Part shown: in pieces, positions 41,130 to 56,188 of the stretch
Position numbering within the stretch: the first letter of the stretch is position 1
Layout of the letters: the number at the start of each line of letters is the position of its first letter
Assembly (NCBI RefSeq): GCF_932526225.1
Contig: NC_064044.1
Location: 12,662,084 to 12,726,083, forward strand
Reading direction: 5' to 3'
Length of the DNA stretch: 64,000 bases
Source of the DNA: Nematostella vectensis
Lineage: Eukaryota; Cnidaria; Anthozoa; Actiniaria; Edwardsiidae
Position numbers and translations under genes: made by a program
The notes under the pieces: generated by a model
The model's database searches: none
Told to the model about the DNA's origin: nothing
Seen by the model: the letters and a program-made list of their open reading frames with translations, nothing else

Positions 41130-44100
41130 ACTCAAGGTGCACAAAGGCTTACATTTACCACAGTGCTCAAAGGCTTACAATTACTCACGGTGCGCAAAGT
41201 CTTACATTTACTCACGGTGCGTAAAGACTTACATTTACTCACGGTGCGTAAAGACTTACATTTACTCACGGTGCGCACAGGTTTACATTTACTCACGGTG
41301 CGTAAAGACTTACATTTACTCACGGTGCGCACAGGTTTACATTTACTCACGGTGCGTAAAGACTTACATTTACTCACGATGCGCAAACGCTTACATTTAC
41401 TCACGGCGCGCAAAGGCTTACATTTACTCACGGTGCGTACAGGTTTACATTTACTCACGGTGCGTAAAGACTTACATTTACTCACGATGCGTAAAGGCTT
41501 ACATTTACTCACGGTGCTCAAAGGCTTACATTTACTCACGATGCGTAAAGACTTACATTTACTCACGGTGCGTAAAGACTTACATTTACTAACGGTGCGC
41601 AAAGGCTTACATTTACTAACGGTGCACAAAGGCTTACATTTACTCACGGTGCGTAAAGACTTACATTTACTCACGATGCGCAAAGGCTTACATTTACACA
41701 CGGTGCGCAAAGGCTTACATTTACTCACGGTGCGCAAAGGCTTACATTTACTCACGGTGCGCAAAGGCTTACATTTACTCACGGTGCGCACATGTTTACA
41801 TTTACTCACGGTGCGTAAAGACTTACATTTACTCACGATGCGCAAAGGCTTACATTTACTCACGGTGCACACAGGTTTACATTTACTCACGGTGCGTAAA
41901 GACTTACATTTACTCACGATGCGCAAACGCTTACATTTACTAACGGTGAACAAAGGCTTACATTTACTCACGGTGCTCAAAGGCTTACATTTACTCACGA
42001 TGCGCAAAGGCTTACATTTACACACGGTGCGCAAAGGCTTACATTTACTCACGGTGCGCAAAGGCTTACATTTACTCACGGTGCGCAAAGGCTTACATTT
42101 ACTCACGGTGCGCAAAGGCTTACATTTACTCACGGTGCGCAAAGGCTTACATTTACTCACGGTGCGCAAAGGCTTACATTTACTCACGGTGCGCAAAGGC
42201 TTACATTTACTAACGGTGCGCAAAGGCTTACATTTACTCACGGCGCGCAAAGGCTTACATTTACTCACGGTGCGCACATGTTTACATTTACTCACGGTGC
42301 GTAAAGACTTACATTTACTCACGATGCGCAAACGCTTACATTTACTAACGGTGCACAAAGGCTTACATTTACTCACGGTGCGCAAAGGCTTACATTTACT
42401 CACGGTGCGCAAAGGCTTACATTTACTCACGGTGCGCAAAGACTTACATTTACTCACGGTGCGTAAAGACTTACATTTAATAACGGTGCGCAAAGGCTTA
42501 CATTTACTCACGGTGCGCAAAGGCTTACATTTACTCACGGTGCGCAAAGGTCTACATTTACTCACGGTGCGCAAAGGCTTACATTTACTCACGATGCGCA
42601 AAACGCTTACATTTACTCACGGCGCGCAAAGGCTTACATTTACTCACGGTGCGCACATGTTTACATTTACTCACGGTGCGTAAAGACTTACATTTACTCA
42701 CGATGCGCAAACGCTTACATTTACTAACGGTGCACAAAGGCTTACATTTACTCACGGTGCTCAAAGGCTTACATTTACTCACGATGCGCAAAGGCTTACA
42801 TTTACACACGGTGTGCAAAGGCTTACATTTACTCACGGTGCGCAAAGGCTTACATTTACTCACGGTGCGCAAAGGCTTACATTTACTCACGGTGCGCAAA
42901 GGCTTACATTTACTCACGGTGCGCAAAGGCTTACATTTACTCACGATGCGCAAAACGCTTACATTTACTCACGATGCGCAAAGGCTTACATTTACTCACG
43001 GTGCGCACAGGTTTACATTTACTCACGGTGCGTAAAGACTTACATTTACTCACGATGCGCAAACGCTTACATTTACTAACGGTGCACAAAGGCTTACATT
43101 TACTCACGGTGCTCAAAGGCTTACATTTACTCACGATGCGCAAAGGCTTACATTTACACACGGTGCGCAAAGGCTTACATTTACTCACGGTGCGCAAAGG
43201 CTTACATTTACTCACGATGCGCAAAGGCTTACATTTACTCACGGTGCGCAAAGGCTTACATTTACTCACGGTGCGCAAAGGTCTACAATTACTCACGGTG
43301 CGCAAAGGCTTACATTTACTCACGATGCGCAAAACGCTTACATTTACTCACGGCGCGCAAAGGCTTACATTTACTCACGGTGCGCACATGTTTACATTTA
43401 CTCACGGTGCGTAAAGACTTACATTTACTCACGATGCGCAAACGCTTACATTTACTAACGGTGCACAAAGGCTTACATTTACTCACGGTGCTCAAAGGCT
43501 TACATTTACTCACGATGCGCAAAGGCTTACATTTACACACGGTGCGCAAAGGCTTACATTTACTCACGGTGCGCAAAGGCTTACATTTACTCACGGTGCG
43601 CAAAGGCTTACATTTACTCACGGTGCGCAAAGGCTTACATTTACTCACGGTGCGCAAAGGCTTACATTTACTCACGATGCGCAAAACGCTTACATTTACT
43701 CACGATGCGCAAAGGCTTACATTTACTCACGGTGCGCAAAGGCTTACATTTACTCACGGTGCGTAAAGACTTACATTTACTCACGATGCGCAAACGCTTA
43801 CATTTACTAACGGTGCACAAAGGCTTACATTTACTCACGGTGCTCAAAGGCTTACATTTACTCACGATGCGCAAAGGCTTACATTTACACACGGTGCGCA
43901 AAGGCTTACATTTACTCACGGTGCGCAAAGGCTTACATTTACTCACGGTGCGCAAAGGCTTACATTTACTCACGATGCGCAAAGGCTTACATTTACTCAC
44001 GGTGCGCACAGGTTTACATTTACTCACGGTGCGTAAAGACTTACATTTACTCACGGTGCGCAAAGGCTTACATTTACTCACGGTGCGCAAAGGCTTACAT

Positions 44101-47100
44101 TTACTCACGGTGCGCAAAAGGCTTACATTTACTAACGGTGCGTAAAGACTTACATTTAATCACGGTGCGCACATGTTTACATTTACTCACGGTGCGCAAA
44201 GGCTTACATTTACTCACGGTGCTCAAAGGCTTACATTTACTCACGATGCGTAAAGACTTACATTTACTCACGGTGCGTAAAGACTTACATTTACTAACGG
44301 TGCGCAAAGGCTTACATTTACTAACGGTGCACAAAGGCTTACATTTACTCACGGTGCTCAAAGGCTTACATTTACTCACGATGCGCAAAACGCTTACATT
44401 TACTCACGGTGCGTAAAGACTTACATTTACTCACGGTGCGCACAGGTTTACATTTACTCACGGTGCGTAAAGACTTACATTTACTCACGATGCGCAAACG
44501 CTTACATTTACTCACGGCGCGCAAAGGCTTACATTTACTCACGATGCGCAAAACGCTTACATTTACTCACGGTGCGTAAAGACTTACATTTACTCACGGT
44601 GCGCACAGGTTTACATTTACTCACGGTGCGTAAAGACTTACATTTACTCACGATGCGCAAACGCTTACATTTACTCACGGCGCGCAAAGGCTTACATTTA
44701 CTCACGGTGCGCACAGGTTTACATTTACTCACGGTGCGTAAAGACTTACATTTACTCACGATGCGCAAACGCTTACATTTACTAACGGTGCACAAAGGCT
44801 TACATTTACTCACGGTGCTCAAAGGCTTACATTTACTCACGATGCGCAAAGGCTTACATTTACACACGGTGCGCAAAGGCTTACATTTACTCACGGTGCG
44901 CAAAGGCTTACATTTACTCACGGTGCGCAAAGGCTTACATTTACTCACGGTGCGCACATGTTTACATTTACTCACGGTGCGTAAAGACTTACATTTACTC
45001 ACGATGCGCAAAGGCTTACATTTACTCACGGTGCACACAGGTTTACATTTACTCACGGTGCGTAAAGACTTACATTTACTCACGATGCGCAAAGGCTTAC
45101 ATTTACTCACGGTGCGCAAAGGCTTACATTTACTCACGGTGCGTAAAGACTTACATTTACTCACGATGCGCAAACGCTTACATTTACTAACGGTGCACAA
45201 AGGCTTACATTTACTCACGGTGCTCAAAGGCTTACATTTACTCACGATGCGCAAAGGCTTACATTTACACACGGTGCGCAAAGGCTTACATTTACTCACG
45301 GTGCGCAAAGGCTTACATTTACTCACGGTGCGCAAAAGGCTTACATTTACTCACGGTGCGCACAGGTTTACATTTACTCACGGTGCGTAAAGACTTACAT
45401 TTACTCACGGTGCGCAAAGGCTTACATTTACTCACGGTGCGCAAAGGCTTACATTTACTCACGGTGCGCAAAAGGCTTACATTTACTAACGGTGCGTAAA
45501 GACTTACATTTAATCACGGTGCGCACATGTTTACATTTACTCACGGTGCGCAAAGGCTTACATTTACTCACGGTGCTCAAAGGCTTACATTTACTCACGA
45601 TGCGTAAAGACTTACATTTACTCACGGTGCGTAAAGACTTACATTTACTAACGGTGCGCAAAGGCTTACATTTACTAACGGTGCACAAAGGCTTACATTT
45701 ACTCACGGTGCTCAAAGGCTTACATTTACTCACGATGCGCAAAACGCTTACATTTACTCACGGTGCGTAAAGACTTACATTTACTCACGGTGCGCACAGG
45801 TTTACATTTACTCACGGTGCGTAAAGACTTACATTTACTCACGATGCGCAAACGCTTACATTTACTCACGGCGCGCAAAGGCTTACATTTACTCACGATG
45901 CGCAAAACGCTTACATTTACTCACGGTGCGTAAAGACTTACATTTACTCACGGTGCGCACAGGTTTACATTTACTCACGGTGCGTAAAGACTTACATTTA
46001 CTCACGATGCGCAAACGCTTACATTTACTCACGGCGCGCAAAGGCTTACATTTACTCACGGTGCGCACAGGTTTACATTTACTCACGGTGCGTAAAGACT
46101 TACATTTACTCACGATGCGCAAACGCTTACATTTACTAACGGTGCACAAAGGCTTACATTTACTCACGGTGCTCAAAGGCTTACATTTACTCACGATGCG
46201 CAAAGGCTTACATTTACACACGGTGCGCAAAGGCTTACATTTACTCACGGTGCGCAAAGGCTTACATTTACTCACGGTGCGCAAAGGCTTACATTTACTC
46301 ACGGTGCGCACATGTTTACATTTACTCACGGTGCGTAAAGACTTACATTTACTCACGATGCGCAAAGGCTTACATTTACTCACGGTGCACACAGGTTTAC
46401 ATTTACTCACGGTGCGTAAAGACTTACATTTACTCACGATGCGCAAACGCTTACATTTACTAACGGTGCACAAAGGCTTACATTTACTCACGGTGCTCAA
46501 AGGCTTACATTTACTCACGATGCGCAAAGGCTTACATTTACACACGGTGCGCAAAGGCTTACATTTACTCACGGTGCGCAAAGGCTTACATTTACTCACG
46601 GTGCGCAAAGGCTTACATTTACTCACGGTGCGCAAAGGCTTACATTTACTCACGGTGCGCAAAGGCTTACATTTACTCACGGTGCGCAAAGGCTTACATT
46701 TACTCACGATGCGCAAAACGCTTACATTTACTCACGATGCGCAAAGGCTTACATTTACTCACGGTGCGCAAAGGCTTACATTTACTCACGGTGCGTAAAG
46801 ACTTACATTTACTCACGATGCGCAAACGCTTACATTTACTAACGGTGCACAAAGGCTTACATTTACTCACGGTGCTCAAAGGCTTACATTTACTCACGAT
46901 GCGCAAAGGCTTACATTTACACACGGTGCGCAAAGGCTTACATTTACTCACGGTGCGCAAAGGCTTACATTTACTCACGGTGCGCAAAGGCTTACATTTA
47001 CTCACGGTGCGCAAAGGCTTACATTTACTCACGGTGCGCAAAGGCTTACATTTACTCACGATGCGCAAAACGCTTACATTTACTCACGATGCGCAAAGGC

Positions 47101-50100
47101 TTACATTTACTCACGGTGCGCAAAGGCTTACATTTACTCACGGTGCGTAAAGACTTACATTTACTCACGATGCGCAAACGCTTACATTTACTAACGGTGC
47201 ACAAAGGCTTACATTTACTCACGGTGCTCAAAGGCTTACATTTACTCACGATGCGCAAAGGCTTACATTTACACACGGTGCGCAAAGGCTTACATTTACT
47301 CACGGTGCGCAAAGGCTTACATTTACTCACGGTGCGCAAAGGCTTACATTTACTCACGATGCGCAAAGGCTTACATTTACTCACGGTGCGCACAGGTTTA
47401 CATTTACTCACGGTGCGTAAAGACTTACATTTACTCACGGTGCGCAAAGGCTTACATTTACTCACGGTGCGCAAAGGCTTACATTTACTCACGGTGCGCA
47501 AAAGGCTTACATTTACTAACGGTGCGTAAAGACTTACATTTAATCACGGTGCGCACATGTTTACATTTACTCACGGTGCGCAAAGGCTTACATTTACTCA
47601 CGGTGCTCAAAGGCTTACATTTACTCACGATGCGTAAAGACTTACATTTACTCACGGTGCGTAAAGACTTACATTTACTAACGGTGCGCAAAGGCTTACA
47701 TTTACTAACGGTGCACAAAGGCTTACATTTACTCACGGTGCTCAAAGGCTTACATTTACTCACGATGCGCAAAGGCTTACATTTACACACGGTGCGCAAA
47801 GGCTTACATTTACTCACGGTGCGCAAAGGCTTACATTTACTCACGGTGCGTAAAGACTTACATTTACTCACGATGCGCAAAGGCTTACATTTACTCACGG
47901 TGCACACAGGTTTACATTTACTCACGGTGCGTAAAGACTTACATTTACTCACGATGCGCAAACGCTTACATTTACTAACGGTGAACAAAGGCTTACATTT
48001 ACTCACGGTGCTCAAAGGCTTACATTTACTCACGATGCGCAAAGGCTTACATTTACACACGGTGCGCAAAGGCTTACATTTACTCACGGTGCGCAAAGGC
48101 TTACATTTACTCACGGTGCGCAAAGGCTTACATTTACTCACGGTGCGCAAAGGCTTACATTTACTCACGGTGCGCAAAGGCTTACATTTACTCACGGTGC
48201 GCAAAGGCTTACATTTACTCACGGTGCGCAAAGGCTTACATTTACTAACGGTGCGCAAAGGCTTACATTTACTCACGGTGCGCAAAGGCTTACATTTACT
48301 CACTGTGCGCAAAGGCTTACATTTACTCACGGTGCGCAAAGGCTTACATTTACTCACGGTGCGCACATGTTAACATTTACTCACGGTGCGTAAAGACTTA
48401 CATTTACTCACGATGCGCAAAGGCTTACATTTACTCACGGTGCGCACAGGTTTACATTTACTCACGGTGCGTAAAGACTTACATTTACTCACGATGCGCA
48501 AACGCTTACATTTACTAACGGTGCACAAAGGCTTACATTTACTCACGGTGCTCAAAGGCTTACATTTACTCACGATGCGCAAAGGCTTACATTTACACAC
48601 GGTGCGCAAAGGCTTACATTTACTCACGGTGCGCAAAGGCTTACATTTACTCACGGTGCGCAAAGGCTTACATTTACTCACGGTGCGCAAAGGCTTACAT
48701 TTACTCACGGTGCGCAAAGGCTTACATTTACTCACGGTGCGCACAGGTTTACATTTACTCACGGTGCGTAAAGACTTACATTTACTCACGGTGCGCAAAG
48801 GCTTACATTTACTCACGGTGCGCAAAGGCTTACATTTACTCACGGTGCGCAAAAGGCTTACATTTACTAACGGTGCGTAAAGACTTACATTTAATCACGG
48901 TGCGCACATGTTTACATTTACTCACGGTGCGCAAAGGCTTACATTTATTCACGATGCGCAAAGGCTTACATTTACTCACGGTGCTCAAAGGCTTACATTT
49001 ACTCACGATGCGTAAAGACTTACATTTACTCACGGTGCGTAAAGACTTACATTTAATAACGGTGCGCAAAGGCTTACATTTACTCACGGTGCGCAAAGGC
49101 TTACATTTACTCACGGTGCGCAAAGGTCTACATTTACTCACGGTGCGCAAAGGCTTACATTTACTCACGATGCGCAAAACGCTTACATTTACTCACGGCG
49201 CGCAAAGGCTTACATTTACTCACGGTGCGCACATGTTTACATTTACTCACGGTGCGTAAAGACTTACATTTACTCACGATGCGCAAACGCTTACATTTAC
49301 TAACGGTGCACAAAGGCTTACATTTACTCACGGTGCTCAAAGGCTTACATTTACTCACGATGCGCAAAGGCTTACATTTACACACGGTGTGCAAAGGCTT
49401 ACATTTACTCACGGTGCGCAAAGGCTTACATTTACTCACGGTGCGCAAAGGCTTACATTTACTCACGGTGCGCAAAGGCTTACATTTACTCACGGTGCGC
49501 AAAGGCTTACATTTACTCACGATGCGCAAAACGCTTACATTTACTCACGATGCGCAAAGGCTTACATTTACTCACGGTGCGCACAGGTTTACATTTACTC
49601 ACGGTGCGTAAAGACTTACATTTACTCACGATGCGCAAACGCTTACATTTACTAACGGTGCACAAAGGCTTACATTTACTCACGGTGCTCAAAGGCTTAC
49701 ATTTACTCACGATGCGCAAAGGCTTACATTTACACACGGTGCGCAAAGGCTTACATTTACTCACGGTGCGCAAAGGCTTACATTTACTCACGATGCGCAA
49801 AGGCTTACATTTACTCACGGTGCGCAAAGGCTTACATTTACTCACGGTGCGCAAAGGTCTACAATTACTCACGGTGCGCAAAGGCTTACATTTACTCACG
49901 ATGCGCAAAACGCTTACATTTACTCACGGCGCGCAAAGGCTTACATTTACTCACGGTGCGCACATGTTTACATTTACTCACAGTGCGTAAAGACTTACAT
50001 TTACTCACGATGCGCAAACGCTTACATTTACTAACGGTGCACAAAGGCTTACATTTACTCACGGTGCTCAAAGGCTTACATTTACTCACGATGCGCAAAG

Positions 50101-51520
50101 GCTTACATTTACACACGGTGCGCAAAGGCTTACATTTACTCACGGTGCGCAAAGGCTTACATTTACTCACGGTGCGCAAAGGCTTACATTTACTCACGGT
50201 GCGCAAAGGCTTACATTTACTCACGGTGCGCACAGGTTTACATTTACTCACGGTGCGTAAAGACTTACATTTACTCACGGTGCGCAAAGGCTTACATTTA
50301 CTCACGGTGCGCAAAGGCTTACATTTACTCACGGTGCGCAAAAGGCTTACATTTACTAACGGTGCGTAAAGACTTACATTTAATCACGGTGCGCACATGT
50401 TTACATTTACTCACGGTGCGCAAAGGCTTACATTTACTCACGGTGCTCAAAGGCTTACATTTACTCACGATGCGTAAAGACTTACATTTACTCACGGTGC
50501 GTAAAGACTTTTATTTACTAACGGTGCGCAAAGGCTTACATTTACTCACGGTGCGCAAAGGCTTACATTTACTCACGGTGCGCAAAGGTCTACATTTACT
50601 CACGGTGCGCAAAGGCTTACATTTACTCACGATGCGCAAAACGCTTACATTTACTCACGGTGCGCAAAGGTCTACATTTACTCACGGTGCGTAAAGACTT
50701 ACATTTAATCACGGTGCGCACATGTTTACATTTACTCACGGTGCGCAAAGTCTTACATTTACTCACGGTGCGCAAAGACTTACATTTACTCACGGTGCGT
50801 AAAGACTTACATTTACTCACGGTGCGCAAAGGCTTACATTTACTCACGGTGCGCAAAGGCTTACATTTAATCACGGTGTGCACATGTTTACATCTACTCA
50901 CGGTGCGCAAAGGCTTACATTTACTAACGGTGCGTAAAGACTTACATTTAATCACGGTGCGCACATGTTTACATTTACTCACGGTGCGCTAAAGGCTTAC
51001 ATTTACTAACGGTGCGTAAAGGCTTACATTTAATCACGGTGCGCACATGTTTACATTTACTCACGGTGCGCAAAGGCTTACATTTACTCACGATGCGCAA
51101 AGGCTTACATTTACTCACGGTGCGCAAAGGCTTACATTTACTCACGGTGCGCAAAGGTCTACATTTACTCACGGTGCGTAAAGACTTACATTTACTCACG
51201 GTGCGCAAAGGCTTACATTTACTCACGGTGCGCAAAGGCTTACATTTACTCACGGTGCTCAAAGGCTTACATTTACTCACGATGCGCAAAGGTTCACATT
51301 TTACTCACGGTGCACAAAGGCTTACATTTACACACGGTGCGCAAAGGCTTACATTTACTCACGGTGCTCAAAGGCTTACATTTACTCACGGTGCGTAAAG
51401 GCTTACATTTACTCACGGTGCGTAAAGACTTACATTTACTCACGGTGCGCAAAGTCTTACATTTACTCACGGTGCGCAAAGCCTCGATTACTCACGGTAT
51501 GCAAAGGCTCTATTACTTAC
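41130..51520. repeat. 27-bp minisatellite, about 385 copies, with nested higher-order repeats
   Basis: Unit CTCACGGTGCGCAAAGGCTT plus ACATTTA. Common variants: GTAAAGAC, GCACAGGT, GCACATGT, CTAACGGTGCACAAAGG, CACACGG, and GATGCGCAAACGC. A 28-bp variant (GCGCAAAAC) breaks the frame at intervals. Large blocks recur at offsets of 1354, 3384 and 6576 bp. Since 27 is divisible by three, frames of up to 533 codons stay open on both strands; the 28-bp units shift them, and the translations are monotonous nonapeptides, so I do not call a gene. On the minus strand each standard unit contains GTGAGTAAA. Confidence 0.97.
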
Positions 51521-54500
51521 TCACTCACCGACCCACTCTGTTATGAGAACAAGGAAATTAGTTGCATTTTATTTTCACATAATATCACAGTCCCCAAACA
51601 TAGGCATACATTTTTCCTACCTACTATTCCGTCCCCGTCGATCATCATTCCCCTGTCCCTTTCCTTCCCTGCCTCTCTTGACAGTTTCAGAAAGCTTGTC
51701 AAATCTTCTGCAAACATGGTCTTACTCCGGATAAAATCAAGCATCCCATTATCCAATTAGAAAACATGTTATGTGTTGCATAATTTGAGCAATAAGACTC
51801 AACTCGGTTCTGTCAAACAGCTCAAACAAACTTCTGTAACATATGTCCCTTCCTTGAGCAGTTTACTAGGCCCTCTAGCTCCCTCTGTATTGGGTTGTTT
51901 TGGACCCGTCAAGGTAAAAGCAATCGGTTCGCTGTAAAGCGCTTATCGACGCATAAAGCTAAGTGAACAGGATCCTGCAATCTTATAAACAAGGCTTTTT
52001 GAAGTGTTTGCTGTCTAGTGATTCGGTCACGAAGAAGGTTGGTGTACAGCACTAAGCATTGGATTCTTTCTCGTTACACAACTGTTTAGTGACAAAAGCA
52101 CTTGAGTATTAATCTGTGCGGATCAGGAATATCATCAAAGCTCGTATACGGTCAACATAAAGGCCTTTACTGAATGTCAAAATGATTGGTTATGCTTTAA
52201 CCATAACGAGCAGGTGAGTTGTTTAGCTCTCGTATCTTTTCTTACATTTGTATTGTGTCTTTTTATGTATCATGTAGTGCTTTTATAACATTTCCCACTT
52301 TCTATCGCCTTGAAAAGTACACCCAGTAAGGCCAACTTTTGCGATAGCATTAAAGCACACAAATAAGAGTTAGTACCAAAGCAGACAGTGGGCAATGAGC
52401 AATCATTGCATAGGGTCTTATATATTTTCCAGTGATACGTATTCTGCTGTTCATAACAAAGTAAAGGCATTTTCTTATCGGCGAAAGTCGTGCTAAAAAG
52501 AAACTCTCGCTTATGGCGGCACTACGGTTGACTTTTTTTACCGTAAGCACATGGCACAAGTTGTTGATAATAATTTTTAATACGATCCAATTAAAACTAT
52601 AATCCAACAAAAAAAAAACTCCTGGAATGGAGCATTTGTGACTAATAAAAACCAAGACATTTGTTGTCGGATGAAGTTGCGCAAGCGAAGTGAGGGCATT
52701 TTTAGAACGGGCAGGGCGGCATTTTTAAAACATTATAGACATATGATTTAAAGAAAAGGGGAAAGAAACTGGTCATTAGAAGCATGCAACACATAATAAT
52801 AATTATAACAATGACATAATATATCACCAGAAAGTTGTGCCTCTGCTTTACATCGTATGATCTTATGGTTACAGAGCAAATCAACTGATTTCTAAAAAGT
52901 TCACATCCCGTCAATTACTCCCCTAAATCTGTTGATGATGGTTTCTAAATCCAAACCGGATAGCCTACAGTGCAGTGCCTACAGTTTAGAAAAGCCTTGA
53001 TTCCTTCACTATATCTACAAAAATAAACACCAGATTAAATTTAGAGTGACGGAAACTTTGGCAGCACAACTGCGACGTCATACGGCTTTATAAACTAAAT
53101 CTGCTTAAAATTACCATTACAATAACAGAGTTAACAAGGTTGAATTCCTTAGCGTCAATTTTGACATAAATTGTTCGTCATGTTTACATCCCCTGAAGGA
53201 ATACGCTTGATGAATTCTATGTCTGGATCAGGCCAAACTTTCAATTGCACAAACAATGCGAGTGATTTCGACCTAGGAGCAACTAATGGAGACAGAGCGA
53301 AGGTTGAGTTTCAAATGTGTCATACAGGTCACTTTTTGAAACAGTTTTCCAAACAATAGTTCACTACCCGTAAACATAATAGACCTTAAAATTGAATGAT
53401 CGTAATGGACCTTGGTCGAGATTGAAACCTGTGATCGAGAAAAAAAAATTGATATATTGAGTGGATAAGGAAAATTTGAAAAAAGGATATGCAGTTTTTA
53501 TGGGATGTTGGTAAAGTTTACCTAACAATGGCGTGACAAAAATGCAAGGGGTTTTAATACCTGCCGGCAAAATGTTATTGAGAAACATGAAAAGACATTT
53601 ACAAGCTCGACGCCTGCAGTGATTATCTGGAATAAAATATGGGTGAGTCCTCAATAGCTAATCGCTACATTCTGTCACAAAGTGTTTCAATTGAAACTTG
53701 TTGGTGTGAAACTGTTAGATTAATTATTCACTTGCGAACTCGAGATTTCAATTAGCATTTACTAATTAAAAAAAGAACTCTATGATTATTCAGGCTGAAT
53801 CCTATCAAGAGATCATAATTACTAAGTCTGCGGTTAGTGTCCCCAGTGTTCGCTAGTTCGCGCGCGTAAAGTTCGACTTTTCCCGCGGTAATTTATTATA
53901 GTCTGAAAATAATCAAAGAAATGTTATTTTGATCTGCAATTCCCTTTATATGTATTTCTTTGAAGTTAGTGTTTCTGTAGCTTCCTTGTCCTTGCAGACC
54001 TTTCATGGACAAAAACATTGTTTCTTTAAAACAGGCAAAGGATATAATAAAAGAAAGAGCGCTACCAGCATATTGTGGGATATCGAAAAGGGATATCTGA
54101 ATCGCTATCAAGCGTTGTTTCTGAACTTAAACTGATGCTAAGAAAATCTATCTTTCTAAAAGACAAAAGGGTAGCGCTCTTTCTATCTTGGTGATGCCTA
54201 AAGAATTGCCTTATGGCTAAGTCCAGATTCATTATTAAACTCCACATAGAGTGTTACCTACGAGGCCTATACAAAAACAAAATAGATGGCATGGCTTTAA
54301 ATTTTTCGCGAGATTATGAAGGTAATAGAAATGAACACTCGGAAGAAACTTTTGTGGCGGCAGCGAATTTGTTAGTGTAATTTGTTAGAGGGGGAGGGTG
54401 AAAACGTGAAAATGCTTGACAGTGGGGGCCGGGGGGAGTTTTAGAAAGCTCTTAAATGCGAAAGATTGTTAATGTACTGTATAAATCCTGTATTTTAGAA

Positions 54501-56188
54501 TGAGCGTAACTCGTGGCATGGTGCTTTATTCTGATGGGTGGAGGATTTTGATAAAAGGAAACAAGAAATTGTGATAAGTTTTATTGATAACATTTCTCGG
54601 CCATTCAGCATTCCTCAGCTTCAAGTAAAACCTCCCGAAAGGCCCCGAGTTAATGATTATCAAAATGTCAACATGTGATTTATTCTTTGTTTTCTTCTCG
54701 ATAACAATGTCAATAAAGCTGAAGCCAGTGAAGCGAAAGCATTGATTATGTTCAAGTGTTGGCCGCTTGTTTTGTGAGTGGGCCAACTTACGAGATTCCC
54801 ACAGCGCGGCAAATTGCATACGAGTTTCTGACATTCTTTTGCGTCAAGTAAGTTGACTAGACCTGTATTATTACCCTCACACAATAGTCTTGGATATTGG
54901 AACAAATTCTTATAGTTTGAAGAAATACTTAGGTGGGTTTAGTGATGTAAGTATTTGTGTGGATCCTTCCTTGTTGAACCGTGTGTTTTCATAGACATTG
55001 AATAGAAGTTGTGTGTAAAGTTGAGATTTAAGTAATATGAAGTTTTTCACACAGTTGAAGTTTGCAAACACTTAAAAATAAGAATGGTTTTTACTGTGGA
55101 AACTTTATTAATCAACGATTTGTGCTGAATATTTCGGAAGGTTTGAAACTGATTAGAAGCGACAGTAGATTGGAATTAGATAAGTCAATTTATTTCAACA
55201 TAGAAATTATAAATGTCTTGTATTCTATTGAAGTTAATAGCATTGAGTTTCTAAACTTTTAGAGGTCTCTAGAGGATCAAGTATTGGGTATTTAATTAGA
55301 GTACAAATGAGCAATGATAATTAAAAGCGTTTCAATTAAAAGTACAAGAATCCAATTATAAGGTAACTCTCATTTATCGTCGTACTTATTTGCTTTTGCC
55401 GTATTTCCCTTTACGTTTAACTTTCTAGCCGCAGATTTCTTCTTTTTCATCGTTAAAAATCTCATACAAAACCTCATACAATATCTACATATAGTAGATA
55501 GAAAGCGGATTGTGAGAATCGCGTGATTAACCTTGCCCCAACAAGCTAAATTAGCAAGGAATAACATGTTACAAGCCATTTCACTATGATTATAACGATC
55601 AACATCCCAAGTCTTGAACTCAAGGGTTAAATCAGGTTAACTTATTTTGTCTGAAAACAAGTCTTTTTAATTGACTAATTTGAACGAAGTGTCATCTTTA
55701 TCTAAGTCAGCGGGAAATCAGTCATTTAGTTTTGCATTAAAAAAAGCTGAAGGGTGTGGGTGTGGGTGGGGGAGGTGCTAGGTGACAGTATCCCTGTTTG
55801 CGCATATATGCATTTCGCTGACGTTCTTTTCACCTCCAAAGTTTTCAGCCCCCCAGAAAAATAAAAGAAATCTTTTAGTAGTTATACTTTAATTGTTGTT
55901 GTTGTTATTTCAACCAAAAAATGGGATAAAATCCATGATCTCATCTCCTGCTCCAAAGTACGACGGTTCATTTGCAAGAAAACTTTTAAAAAAACATCCA
56001 CAATTGAAGTCTGATACTTAATTATTAATGACATTTGATTGAAAATTGCTCAGTTATTAGCTTGAATTAGCCGATGGAAATGTGATGCTTTTTGTGTGAC
56101 TCGGCGTTGAGCGGGAGCCACATTTGGGTAGTGATTAGCCTTCTTTAACATGATTGAACTCCCTTCTAATGTTTCCTTGTTTCCTAAG
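51521..56188. other. Region upstream of the coiled-coil/kinase exons
   Basis: The upstream exons and start of the plus-strand coiled-coil gene should be here unless it begins elsewhere, but none could be placed reliably. ATG-to-donor stretches exist at 52182-52213 (donor GTGAGT) and 53180-53328 (weak donor GTCACT); neither has family support. Otherwise AT-rich, non-coding DNA with one fold-back. Confidence 0.3.
54052..54184. repeat. Fold-back repeat
   Basis: Perfect 15-bp inverted arms AGAAAGAGCGCTACC (54052-54066) and its complement (54170-54184) enclose about 100 bp. A MITE relic is likely; the flanks show no clear duplication. Confidence 0.65.

Noticed and set aside
41082-51398. Open frames of up to 533 codons on both strands
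   Set aside because: They result from a 27-bp period divisible by three, occur on both strands at once, and are repeatedly shifted by 28-bp units. No start context, splice sites or domain.
52182-52213. Short ATG exon with donor GTGAGT
   Set aside because: Only ten codons, and no partner exon with compatible phase could be found before exon A.
53171-53359. Possible first exon of the coiled-coil gene (ATG at 53180)
   Set aside because: Phase fits exon A (G|GA), but the donor GTCACT is poor and the translation has no recognisable similarity.
53998-54135. Exon after a strong acceptor (CCTTGCAG), TFHGQKHCFFKTG
   Set aside because: It overlaps the fold-back at 54052-54184 and ends in a stop; more likely a mobile-element relic.
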